Part shown: positions 22,418 to 32,993 of the stretch, in pieces
Position numbering within the stretch: position 1 is the first letter of the stretch
Layout of the letters: each line of letters starts with the position of its first letter
From: Agrocybe praecox
Lineage: Eukaryota; Basidiomycota; Agaricomycetes; Agaricales; Agrocybaceae
Direction: 5' to 3'
Assembly (NCBI GenBank): GCA_964017145.1
Contig: OZ024848.1
Location: 1,810,501 to 1,874,500 of the forward strand
Length of the DNA stretch: 64,000 nt
Notes under the pieces: model-generated
Databases searched by the model: none
What the model was told of the DNA's origin: nothing
The model's input: the letters and a program-made list of their open reading frames with translations, nothing else
Program-made: the position numbers and the translations under genes

Positions 22418-23600
22418 TCATGCATTACGTAGCATCAAAGACGCTACAACCAGGCGTACTTTCTTCATTTCCGAGACGAGTTGAGACGAATGACAAGCCC
22501 TACGAGGCCGAAAGGTCGTTGCTGCGACCTGAAGAACCTGCTTCGACGCGCCGCGTGCCACGAATAACTCGGTGCCATAGGCTCGCCGTTCGTTGACGAG
22601 GAAGTCTTGAGTCAAAGCTTGGAGGGAGAACAAAGAAAAGGTACTTTCTTCATCTTTCCCTCTTTCTACAACAAGTTCCAATTGCCTCATCATTCTGAAA
22701 ATGCCACAATCGGATAGGTTGTCGTCGAATATACATGCGAGAGCGATCGGTTGATGAGCAGAAGTGAAGGACAAAGCCCGGCTTGAATGAATGAAAATGA
22801 AAAGCAGGCTCTTGAAAAAGTGACTCGGGTAAGGTATGGAAGAGCATATCACACGGTACAGGTCGTCTATGGCGTCCTTGGAATGCGGGACTTTATTGGA
22901 TATCAAATCCTGCAGCCGAATAGGTATCTCGTGAATACCATCAATAACAATAAGAGTAGGTCCCATCATGGCCAGAGCCGTGTCGCCCTTTTCCGCTCCA
23001 ACATTCATGGTGTCGACGAGCAAATGAGGGAATTGCTGTCCAATATCCGCAAAGGTAAGAGATGAGTCAGACTTGAGCTTCTCCGCAATTCTGGCTTTGA
23101 TTGTTTGCTGATAACCAGCTAACTGGAATATAATGGAGCTGGATACAGTTTGAGAATTGGCTCCTGCCACATCGCTTCTCAAGAACACAGAAGCGCCGAG
23201 ACGATGCTGTTCGTGAAAGGCTTAGGCTATTGTATGAGCTAAGGTCGATTTCCCGCATCCGGAAGGACCACATAGAACATATTTATTTGCTCGAACTGTT
23301 ATCAATATCAATCGTAGAAGACGCCCAGAGAAGACTCGTCTATGATAGACTGCCTTGTTCCCCTTAGACACGTGCGGCCTGAATCCCATCCAATACTTTG
23401 CAAGTACGTACGATAAGTTGTTGACGTGAATAAGAGCCTCTGTGGCAGAAGGTGAGTGTCGGTCAATAGCACATGAAGGACTCTACATACCGATATTTTC
23501 AACAGTCTGAAGAATACGGAAAGAGACCACGGCAGTTTGGAGAGTAGACCCAAGGATAAGGTTATGAATTCCAGGAAGCCCGAATCGAACTCTCGTCTTC
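22418..23600 (-). pseudogene. C2-NACHT STAND pseudogene, truncated paralogue of the 26-30 kb gene
   Basis: Minus strand. From ~23580 it has the end of the helical domain (RILQTVENIG equivalent, frame-shifted). Next come TCLRGTRQSIID and a P-loop GPSGCGKST, followed by TLAHTIA, a TAG stop and AFHEQHRLGASVF. 23188-22418 reads openly with ANSQTVSSSIIFQLAGY and GPTLIVIDGIHE (Walker B-like). The region between Walker B and DAIDDLYRVICSSIP is deleted relative to the 26-30 kb gene. The 5' C2 region and the 3' end are missing. Just upstream on the same strand lies the CACTG element. Not functional. Confidence 0.82.
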
Positions 23601-23660
23601 CCATCAGTGCCAGCGCTTATGCATTATTGGGTGATGATGCATGAGCAGAGCCGAGTTTAC

Positions 23661-25394
23661 CACTGTGGATAGCGCCGGCGGCAAACTTTGGTACCAAAGC
23701 ACTAAAACAAGGAAATAGGTAGCCAATTCTGGTGCCGATCGAATGTGATTGCGAAACGGCAAAAGCGGCACACCCAAAAGCAGGCATATTTGCTGCTTCT
23801 AAAGCATGGCCCCGAGGGGTATCAATATTTGCTGCCGAGTGTTAAATGTCCTCGGGGACGTCAAAAATTGCTGCCATAGAGCAATGAAAATCCGTGCCCC
23901 AGCCCCACTACTTTGAAAACACCAATTTTTGATGCAGACCCTCAGCTGGTTTGCCGAGTACCGAAATACAGGACCTGTGAAGCAGCAATCTTTGGTACTT
24001 TTCTTACACATTCCACAGTACTACCTCTATCCTTGTACAGAGAGCCTCTAAATACACAACTCTAATATAAGAAAGCTTGAATGCAGTTTTATTTACCCTC
24101 TCTGTATGATTCTTTACTTTCCCATCAAAACTTAAAAAAATATTAAAGGGAATTGAAACCTACTCTATCAATCAGGCACCCCAGGACACAAGGATCATGG
24201 GCCACGACTACGCCATTTTTTACGCAGGGATAAGAAAGGTGTTTCTTTTGTTTTGCATTCTCTCTGGAGTTTATCATTGGTTTATGGTTTGGTAGTGATA
24301 GTACAGCTTTGCGGCATGCGGCGCGACGGGAGCCCCTGATCATGAAGGCTCGTCGGACTTAGTCGCTTTTCAAAATGTGTCGGGGTTTGAACTTTGTACG
24401 GGCAGCTCGGCTGCATTCGGGTTAATCAAAGTCGCGTCTTGCGCATACCCTCCATGTTGTTTGCGCTGAGCCCTACCCGTGGGCCACCCCTCCGTTACGA
24501 TTCTCCGAGAACCCACCTGAAATACTCTTCTTATGTGTTCTCAAAGTTCAGAGGACCCAATCCTCTCTGGTGGCTACTTTTCCGAGTCCGTGTTTGGTCG
24601 TCGGGAAAAACCTTTCCTTCCTCAGGCTCTCTACAGCATCGGTGGCCGCCAGCCCAATATTCAGGTCGGATTCATGTCGACAATGCGTCTACCTGTCGCT
24701 AAAATCTCTCAATCCTCATGGTCAAGGGTTGTACCACGACCATTGTCCAATGTGGGCCCCCACTGCCGAAATTCGTATTTATAGGTAAGTATATGCGCAC
24801 ATTTTTTATTGTTTGAGGGCTATTAGCGCTGAAAAAACATTTTCTTAGAAGGTTGTGGCAAATAGAATGCATGTGCCAAACAAAAGTGGGATTGTGCGCC
24901 GAAATGGTGCATGTATGCTGGCATAAAGTACGTATTCCGTTCTGTGCATGTCGACATTCGAATGTTAATTGATGTTACTTGATATTCAAGGATTTCCTAT
25001 CAGACACCTCAAAGTCGTTCAAAAAGAACAGGTCAGTTTCGCTCCATTATTCGTGGTCTCGGTAGGTAAGCACCTAGTATTGTATGGTCTTCGTATGATA
25101 CTTTGCATGTAGTAGCGTATGCCCCCACTAAATGAAAATATGATATTCCTAAAACAATATTTATTAGTGCTCGGAGAGCATAGAAAAGTACTGCTTAAAT
25201 GAACACTGTTATTTGCGGCAAGGAAAGGGTACATAATTTACTACTTTTTAAGTACCAAATTTCAGTGACGATCACTCCCGCCAAAAGTACTTAAATATGG
25301 TGTCTGGAGGTACTAGTGTTTATGCATGCTCGGGAGACACTGTTATACGGTACCCTCGGGGCACAAAATTATGCCGCCGGCGCTATCCACAGTG
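23661..25394. mobile_element. Non-autonomous DNA transposon with 23 bp perfect terminal inverted repeats
   Basis: The left end 23661-23683 starts CACTGTGGATAGCGCCGGCG. The right end 25372-25394 is its exact reverse complement over 23 bp, with weaker similarity extending further in. TTAC flanks both sides (23657-23660 and 25395-25398), a possible 4 bp target duplication. Near the left end the word TTTGCTGC or ATTGCTGCC recurs several times (about 23790, 23830, 23868), like the subterminal repeats of CACTA/EnSpm-type elements. No transposase is encoded in 1734 bp. Superfamily uncertain: CACTG ends suggest CACTA-like, but the 4 bp duplication is not decisive. Confidence 0.8.
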
Positions 25395-25411
25395 TTACGA
25401 GGTGGCTCATC

Positions 25412-25549
25412 TTTTTTTTTTTTTTTTTTTTTTTTTTTGAATCAAGCGTAAACTAATACACCTAAGGGTGCGCGTTAGCAGTCCCTCGGGGGAGGCTACG
25501 CCTAAACTACCTCCTCATCAACTATCTAAACAAACCGCCTACGAGGAGC
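25412..25549 (-). mobile_element. Short retroposed sequence with poly(A) tail, minus orientation
   Basis: A run of 27 T (25412-25438) followed by 111 bp of unrelated sequence. It is bounded by a 15 bp direct repeat, 25397-25411 and 25550-25564, that differs at one position (ACGAGG, T or A, GGCTCATC). This is the signature of target-primed reverse transcription by a non-LTR retrotransposon; the insert is either a 5'-truncated LINE or a SINE. It sits immediately next to the right end of the CACTG element. Confidence 0.78.
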
Positions 25550-25564
25550 ACGAGGAGGCTCATC

Positions 25565-26078
25565 GTAGGATAAGATAATGATTGTGATTATCTGTCACGC
25601 TCACACTGTTAATTCTTTTGTCCACGTATCTCGAAATCCCTCGTTCTTTTCCTCTTCTCGCTGTCGGGAAATTCTCTCCGTATTCCTTTTGAAGTTCTAT
25701 TGTTTTTGCTCTCCCTCCCTCTTACTTCCTTCAGTGTCCACAAACCCCAAAAATTCGTATCCCACCGAATTTTGGTTCCTTCTCTTCGCCTTTTTACATT
25801 CTTTCTAAAAACACTTTTTATATATTTCTTTCAAGATTTATTAACAAGAAATTATCTTATCATCGAGCACAGCCTCTGGGACACGAGTAGCATCAAGATC
25901 AAGAAGTAATTAAATGCATCAAATTGCCTTGTGCACTTGTTTCCTTTCACCACGACGTCGAGCTCACCTTCTAAAGTAACCCATTCAAGTTACAACGACA
26001 TAGATGGAGAGAACAGTTGACATCGAAGTGGCCGGCAAGTCTTCAAACGTACCTGCTAGTAGTTTATTGAAAGCTTAG
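25565..26078. other. AT/T-rich upstream region of the C2-NACHT gene
   Basis: T- and C-rich DNA with no coding signature, probably promoter and 5' leader of the downstream gene. An ATG at 26004 opens a short frame (MERTVDIEVAGKSSN) that may be part of the first exon, but I could not join it in frame to the C2 domain. Confidence 0.35.
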
Positions 26079-29000
26079 TCGCGAGCCATCCAGTTGTTGG
26101 AGCTCGGGATCTTATCAATTCGCATTCTTTTAGACCCAATCCATCTTATTATGTGGTATTAGGCCTGAACAGAGAAACTAAAAGAACCCAAGGAGGGGGG
26201 AAAGGCAGTAAAACGCCAAAATGGGACCAAAAATTTGTTTTGTAGGTCCAACGCTCAAGCAATCATCCTTAACTTAAAACGCTTTACACAGTGCCGCCAA
26301 ATTGATATCAAGTTTACGTGTCGAAATTCATTGCATTCATAGTCATTTTCGAGAAGATCATCTCATCGGTCAGAGTGATATCGACCTGTTCGTCCTCGAA
26401 AGGAACAAAGGTGAGAGCTCGTTAGTACATATCATATATATCGGCGATCTAAGCTGACTTCAACTTCTTCGAAGATGTCGAGATAACCCTTCATAACCCC
26501 GCCCAAAAATCCAAGGAAGACACCATCATCGTGTCTGGATATATAACCATCAATTTAAAGGTTGCCTTGCCAGTCACATTCGAGGTAGAAAATTCCAAAG
26601 CAGGTATAAGGTCCTTGAATCACCTTGACCAAATGGAAAAGGCTGTAGCCATGATGACCGATGTAGAGATCAACCAATTGTCCCCTGCTTGGATTAGGCT
26701 GGTTGGGTCGTTAGATGTTATTGCATCGTTTGCGGAGAAAGTATCAGAAGTACGTGGAATGATTGCCTCCTGTGGAAAAATACTCACTTTTTGCGTTAAA
26801 GCTAGATTCGCGCGCTGCTGTTGCTGTTAGTGCCGTAGCCTTTATGGTTCAAGTAAGTGTCCTGGTTTTAGAAACTCCTACTTTGGAGATAACCTATCTT
26901 GTATTCTAGGTATTGGCCAAACAGGTGGAAAGAGATGAAAAAATCGAAAGATTGGGCAACATCATGACCGATCTGTATACCTACGTCCGTGATGGAATAG
27001 AGATGAAGAAAATTCTGACATACCAGAAGACCTTGGATAAGCTGCTTGTCCAGACTACGGAGTGTGCCTATTTCATTGCCGATTATCGCAAGGTCAAGCT
27101 CTTCGGTATGCCAACTCATTTGTTACTCCAGTTATCGAACTGACGAATTTCCCAGCACAACGAGCTGTGATTAACATGGTCTCAAATGCAGATGATATGA
27201 TCACACATTTCGAAGCTGCATTTGGAGAGCTCAAGATTAGCCTCATCCTAGGCTCCTCGCTCCAATCTGCCGTAGTTGCCTATCGTATTCTTCAAACCGT
27301 TGAAAATATCGGTAAGTAACCTCTACATCATAAAATCATCCCAAGTAACTCATCCTAAACCAGAGGCCTTCATTCATGTCAATAATCTTCCGTATCTAAA
27401 AAATGTTGGATGGGATTCACGTCGTACATGTTTACGCGGCACGAGGCGGGGTTTGGTCGGCGAAGTGATGCGATGGGCATCATCGTCAACGGATATCGGT
27501 GATATCCCCAACAAGCGAGTCTTCGTTTTGGCAGGTCCAGAAGGTTGTGGGAAGACAACACTAGCTCACACTATTGCTCAAGCGTTCCATGAACAAAAAC
27601 GATTAGGAGCTTCTGTATTCCTTCAAGGTCTTCAAGGTTGTTCAGCTTCAGGAGCAAACTCTCAAACGGTATCCAGCTCAATCATATATCAGCTCGCTGG
27701 CTATAATTCAGCGATAAAATACAGGATTGCAGAGCGCCTAAAATCTGATATCTCGCTCACATCCGCTGATATTGGGCGACAGTTTCGCGACCTGCTAGTT
27801 GGAATCATTAACTCTGGAGTAACAGAGGCTGATGCCGGTTTGAAAATGATAGGACCAACTCTCATTGTGGTCGACGAGTTGCACAAGATTTCAGATGAAC
27901 ATGAGCAACATGATATCCTTATTGCAATCACAGATCACTTTGTTCAACTTCCCCCGAACTTCCGATTGTTGTTGACTTCTAGACAAGGCGACATTGTCAC
28001 CGATGTGTTGAGTCGTGTATCACAACACTGCGAAATTCGCGAAATTGGTTTTGATAATCCTCGAGGAGAATCTCCTGAGGATTACATGACATGGTCCTTG
28101 GAACAACTTTTTTCCAAGATTCCCCAGCTAGCACAGCAGCATAATTTTCACGAACTACACCAGCAGCTTATGGAACGATCAAATGGCATGCAAGTTTGGC
28201 TTGATGGCATAGTCCAATTTCTTCTTTTCTGCCAGTGATGATGATGCACCCCAAGCTTCAGTCCTTCAACAAATAGTCACGTCTCCGGTTCCCCTGTCCA
28301 AAGAGGACGCCATGGATAACCTTTATCGTGTTATGTGCACATCAATCCCTTATCTAGGCAATATGGTGAAAAAATTGCTTCTTTCTTTTTTACATGCTCC
28401 GGGACCTCTTTCCCTCGATACCGCCCATCAGGCGATATCCATGACATGCACTTTCGATACCAGCACCGATCCTTTAAGCTGCGAGATTCTACAAATGCTA
28501 CAACAATCTGGTCTTGTTGTAAAGAAAGGAAAGGATGAAAACCAGAGTAGCTTATTTGCTCTTCATCCCGCTTTCGTGGATATCCTGACTAATGAGCGAC
28601 GATGTTATGGAACCTTATTTTTTGTGAATCCGGGAGAAGTCTGCCAAGTAGCAATAACGCGGATTAACACCATGAACGAGCAACTTGGGCCTTACCTTCG
28701 CAGTGCCTTCACGGACAAAGACTCATCTGCTAGCGACCAGGATTTTCTCCCTCCTCCAGAAAGTCTACGATACGCCTGTTCCACCTGGATATCTCGCATT
28801 GAAATTTGCGGTCCTGATTGCATGTCCTTACCAAAAGAGTACTCTCAACTGCTCGACGTACTCGAAAGATTTGTCGCAGATCATATTTTTGGCTGGATGC
28901 AATATATGGGAATCAACGGGCTTGCGTCTCTAACCAAGACTCTACTGTTGCGTCTTCATACCTGGCTTCTGGTTCGTAGCTTGGTATATCTGATGTTCAT

Positions 29001-29951
29001 ACATACTGACCAACATTTTAGGGTCATATCTCACCAACGTCAAGTAGTACATTCAAGCTGCGTCAATGCCTTCTCTCACGGGATTTGGAACAGTTCCTAT
29101 TCGAAGGCGTTGAAATGACGTCTCGTGCAAAAATGAAATCAAATACAATAGATGACCAAAGTAGAATCATTTCTGTCAGTGCGGATCGTCAGAAGGAAAC
29201 CTATACCTGCTCTATCGAACTTACAGAAGACCCTACAGCGAGCCCTCAATCAACAAAAATCGTTTATTCTAGCATATTTATTACGTCTGGAAGTCGACAC
29301 CATTGTGCTCTATTAACGCCACAGCTTCCTAACCTATCAGGACCAACGGGGTTTAGCAAGATTAAGCAAATCACTATCAAGACAAACCTGGTTCCAGTAT
29401 CTGCCAATAAACCCGACAGTAGAGTAAAAGCTGGTACATCCAGTACTCGGGAACCTGCCGGCGCAACGGAGAACGGAGAAACCCACACGGTAATTTTTAC
29501 GGCCCTCATAGTCCGTGACCTAAAGAGCGGTGCGAAATCTCTCTCCGGAGATTCACGCGAAGACGTGCAAGGATACATTGATGAAACACTTGATCACCAC
29601 GGAATCAGCATCGATGAAGCACTTGATCACCACGGAATCAGCATCGATGAAGCACTTGATCACCTCATAATTAGCATCAATGAAGCACTTGATCACCACA
29701 GAATCAGCAGGTCTGGAAAAGTCGAAGCTACTATGGTGAAAAACCCAGATACAAACTATGACGCTTGGTTGATTAGCCCGAGAGCATCTCGTTATCCAAA
29801 CGTAGTAATTTGGAGGGACGAACCCCACCATGGTCCCACACGTGAGGAACTTGCAAGGCACGATGGCACTGACTTGACACGTGAGGAACTTGCAAGATTA
29901 ATGCAAACGCGGTTACGAGACCTGAGGAACGAAGGAATCGTCTTAAGCTGA
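26079..29951 (+). CDS. C2-helical-NACHT STAND protein, with one apparent frameshift
   Basis: Exons: ~26079-26241 (5' end unresolved), 26292-26410, 26475-26749, 26802-26852, 26910-27105, 27156-27311, 27364-28971 and 29022-29951. All junctions keep frame. Exons 1-3 form a C2-like domain (VVGARDLINSHSF, KTPKWDQKFVL, LIGQSDIDLFVL). A helical segment follows. The NACHT P-loop GPEGCGKTT is at ~27539 and Walker B-like LIVVDELHK at ~27866, followed by LLLTSRQGD. At 28225-28228 a run of four T replaces an expected three, which shifts the frame and creates a TGA; removing one base restores a continuous protein. The C-terminus lacks WD40 repeats and carries four 11-residue repeats and a REELAR motif. 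C2 domains often bind membranes, so recruitment to a membrane is possible (inference). Either a recent pseudogene or a sequence error. Confidence 0.7.
29577..29708 (+). repeat. 33 bp minisatellite, four in-frame units
   Basis: Encodes IDEALDHHGIS repeated four times (third unit HLIIS, fourth HHRIS) in the C-terminal part of the C2-NACHT protein. The first units are almost identical at DNA level, so the expansion is recent. Confidence 0.88.
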
Positions 29952-30315
29952 TGATGTTTTGACCTCTATTACCCGGTCACGTTTTGATACCGGTTATGAT
30001 TGTTGCCGAGAAAGAAAAAAAAATTGAAAAAACCCCTAGAAAACTTTCGCTCAACAAAACATGGTGATTTTTATGAGCGAACATCAGGCGTAGATGTTAT
30101 AATGATATACAAATCCTCAGTAGCTTCCCTAAAACGTTTGTTCACAAATGACAGTAATTACCCTTGTTGGATAAATAATTCATACACAGAGACCCACGAA
30201 CTAGAGCATTTAGATTATGAATAAATATTACTACAACTTATCTATAGCACACCTTCAATAAATAACACAGACTTATAATCAACTTATAATAAATTTATAC
30301 GTACTTTGTCACTAC

Positions 30316-30518
30316 AATAAATTGACGGGTATTTATCCATCCCTTGGGACAATAAATCCGCGCCTGTTTATTCATCTGTTGGTACAATAAATCCACGTGT
30401 ATTTATTCATTTGTCGGGACGATAAATCCACGCGCATTTATGCATCCTTTGGGACCATAAATCTACGCATGTTTATCCATCCCCTGGGTCGATAAATCCA
30501 TGCGCTTGGTCAATTCGG
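30316..30518. repeat. 35 bp tandem array in the left arm, about 5.5 units
   Basis: Units begin at 30316, 30351, 30386, 30421, 30456 and 30491, each like AATAAATCCACGCGCATTTA plus a CCATCCCTTGGGAC-type end. Every unit is itself a short dyad (ATAAAT..ATTTAT). Confidence 0.85.
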
Positions 30519-31610
30519 TTATTTCCGAGACGCATCAAAGACGCTCGTCTGGGCCCTGCGGCGCATGCCGGCGGCCGTGCCCACATCATTTTCACATTTC
30601 ATAGTCCGATTGAGTTCCGCTTGGGGTTGGAGCTTAGGAAAAACAAAAACACAACAAATAAACAAAATGGCACATTTACACTACAAGCGTATCTGATATA
30701 CAGAAGAATATTTTATTACTGGAGAGGTCCCAATCAGAATGACCATCTGGGTGCCTACCCGGCCGATATGCATCCCATGCGGCAAATGCCGCAATATGCG
30801 CCATTCAACATGACGGGCCGCTGTACCGTCATGTGTCTTGGGAGATTAGAACTGAAAAATAACAAAATAACAATGGAGGTTCCTATGTATTATATTATGC
30901 CCAAATAAATACATTTATGTGTACAGTAAAATTATACCTTTCAAATAATATACTTTCCAGGGTGACTGGGCTACAAATGAGTAAAGGTCAGAATGGTGCT
31001 CAAATGTGTCCGTACTCAAACACGATTTACATGGATAGACTTGAATGATGATCATGGGTTGGCCACAATCTGCCCACATAAAATTTAAAAAGATGGTGTT
31101 TAATCATGGGTGAAGGCAAAAAGATATACTATTATGAGAGCTATGGTGGAGATCAATTCGATGCAATATAGAAAGAGTAATAATAAAGTATGTTGTGAAG
31201 TACATCGGCCATTAAAGAGTCTAAACAAGATGCTCATGGTGAGTATAAAATCTACAAGAGTAAAAAAAGACAGGATCAAATAAATATAGAGTAATCACAC
31301 CCCAGCCTAATCTATGAAAAGGTTGAACCATTTTTGCAGCAGTAAAATAACGGGAAAGCAAAGTTTGGTACCGGGAATCTCTGATATTTGCTTAAATCTT
31401 CCTCTTGCGCTTATGTATGGCTCTATATACATAAAGTAAGAGCAAATATGAGGTTAACAGCTACCATAGCAAATTAAAATAGTGCAAGACAAGATCATTT
31501 TCAGCTAAGGATTCAGAAATACAGAGAAACAGGTAGGCAAATGATGTAGGTGTGGCGTGCGCCGCAGGGAAAGACGAGCGTCTGTGTCTCGGAAATGTCC
31601 GAAATGATCA

Positions 31611-31872
31611 AAATAAGTCCCGAGGGATGAATAAATGCACGTGGGTTTATTGTTCCAAGAGATGGATAAACGTGCGTGGATTTATCGTCTCAAGCGATGG
31701 ATAAATTCACATGGATTTATCGACCCAGGAAATGAATAAATTTCTGTGGATTTTTGTCCCGAGGGATGAATAAATGCACGTAGATTTATTGTCCCAAGTG
31801 ATGGATAAACGCGCGTGGATTTATCAATCCAGGAGATGTATAAATACGTGTGAATTTATTGTGCCATTGCGA
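31611..31872. repeat. 35 bp tandem array in the right arm, inverted, about 7 units
   Basis: Same family as the left array in reverse orientation (GGATGAATAAATGCACGTGG type). The unit number differs from the left arm. Confidence 0.85.
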
Positions 31873-32234
31873 GAGTATAATTTTATTATAAGTCTGCGTT
31901 ATTTATTGAAGGGACGTCATGGATAAAAATTACTAGTGTTTATTCAAGTGTTTTGTGCTGGTATGCGTATGGATTATTTATCCAACCTCAGGAACAACTG
32001 TCATTTGTGAACAAACGTTTTAGGGCAGTTACTGTTATTTATATATGAGTCCTACAATATCTGGTGCGAACATGTACCTTCACCCTTGACTCCTTCCTGT
32101 CTTGCGCTGTGCATATAAGAGCGAGATTAAGTTCTCCATCATCTTATTCTCATTTTTTTTTGGCCTACATACGCCATGCCCATAACATATGAATACCACA
32201 TTTTATACTCCGCTCGAAAACAGGTCTCGTAACT

Positions 32235-32512
32235 GCCAGCTCCGCTTGGCCCATCAAAACTCAAGTTAAACTTACTGCACGAGCTGGTCCAGCACGATGG
32301 CTTAAGACGTGAGGAATTTGCAAGAATACAACCGCATGCCAAATTCTTGGAGTTGTTGACGCTGGGAGACCGAATCGCTATCATTTTCAAAGAAGGGGTG
32401 AGTTTTAAACTGTGGATCTTTTCATAAATAGCCTCTGAAACTCTTACAGATGGTTGGACCGTATATTCCATACGACGGAAAGGTTGAGGTGGAAGTAACC
32501 TACCTCACTTGA
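32235..32512 (+). pseudogene. C-terminal remnant of a C2-NACHT-type gene
   Basis: Encodes ELVQHDGLRREEFARIQPHA, FLELLTLGDRIAIIFKEG, an intron-like GTGAGT..ACAG, and MVGPYIPYDGKVEVEVTYLT with a stop at 32510-32512. The first part resembles the REELARHDG..REELARL end of the C2-NACHT protein, which is truncated and different after that point. No upstream exons of a gene are present because the palindromic element precedes it. Confidence 0.5.
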
Positions 32513-32750
32513 TTATCACATTTGCAATGCCGGTAACTGGTATCGGTCTTGGTTGATTCTATGGGCTTCTATTTGTAAGGGAAATTTTATCCTAGTTACG
32601 AATCATGGTCATATGTTGTACAGAAAAGAGGATCTATTGTGGCCCATGAAGAGAGAACTCCCCGTCCAAAATCGTATCACTTGAGCGCTCCTTAACTGTT
32701 CCGCGAGCTTTGTAGTCTGTGGAGGGATAATAAGACCAACACATCACCCA

Positions 32751-32948
32751 TCAAAAACTCGAACACGAACTCATCAAGACACTGTGTTGGTCTGCCGCCG
32801 CTTGGTTATGCACTCCGCTCCCCGACGATCCTTTTCCTCGACTGAAGGAGGGGTCACCACCCATCTCGTACTTCTCGAATGCTTCGTCGTTGTGCATCAT
32901 GTTGTACGAAGTTATTTCTGTCTCACCGCCATGCTCTCCATCGTCCAT
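32751..32948 (-). CDS. Small hypothetical ORF or exon remnant, 65 aa
   Basis: ATG at 32948; sequence starts MDDGEHGGETEITSYNMMHN, followed by acidic/polar residues (EAFEKYEMGG) and a Ser-rich end with stop at 32751. The composition is protein-like rather than random, but it has no known domain. The frame is open a few codons further upstream without an ATG. It may be one exon of a lost gene. Confidence 0.3.
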   Translation of the reverse strand: MDDGEHGGETEITSYNMMHNDEAFEKYEMGGDPSFSRGKGSSGSGVHNQAAADQHSVLMSSCSSF

Positions 32949-32993
32949 ACGGTGTTTGTGTTTGTGCGGCGCAGGTTCTAAGAGATTGGACAA

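Larger units (their letters stand above)
30118..32034. mobile_element. Palindromic DNA element with ~480 bp inverted arms
   Basis: The outer ends CAGTAGCTTCCCTAAAACG (30118) and its reverse-complement counterpart ending TTACTG (32034) match well. The arms continue inward through TTTGTTCACAAATGACAG and TTGGATAAATAAT, then an array of 35 bp units, then GACGCTCGTCT and CCCTGCGGCGCA, to about 30600 and 31545. The ~950 bp centre is AT-rich with no credible gene. A clear target duplication was not found. It is probably a non-autonomous foldback or long-TIR element. It lies just downstream of the C2-NACHT gene and before a displaced C-terminal remnant of that family. Confidence 0.78.

Noticed and set aside
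28172..28236. Extra intron ending at the CAG at 28236 to explain the C2-NACHT frame break
   Set aside because: The possible donors (GTTTGG after CAA) leave the wrong phase and give an immediate TGA, so a one-base frameshift is simpler.
30126..30132. Telomere-like CCCTAA at the element ends
   Set aside because: Only a single hexamer per end, part of the terminal inverted repeat; no telomeric array.
30316..31872. CRISPR-like array of 35 bp repeats
   Set aside because: The units are directly adjacent without spacers, lie in inverted arms of a transposon-like element, and the genome is eukaryotic.
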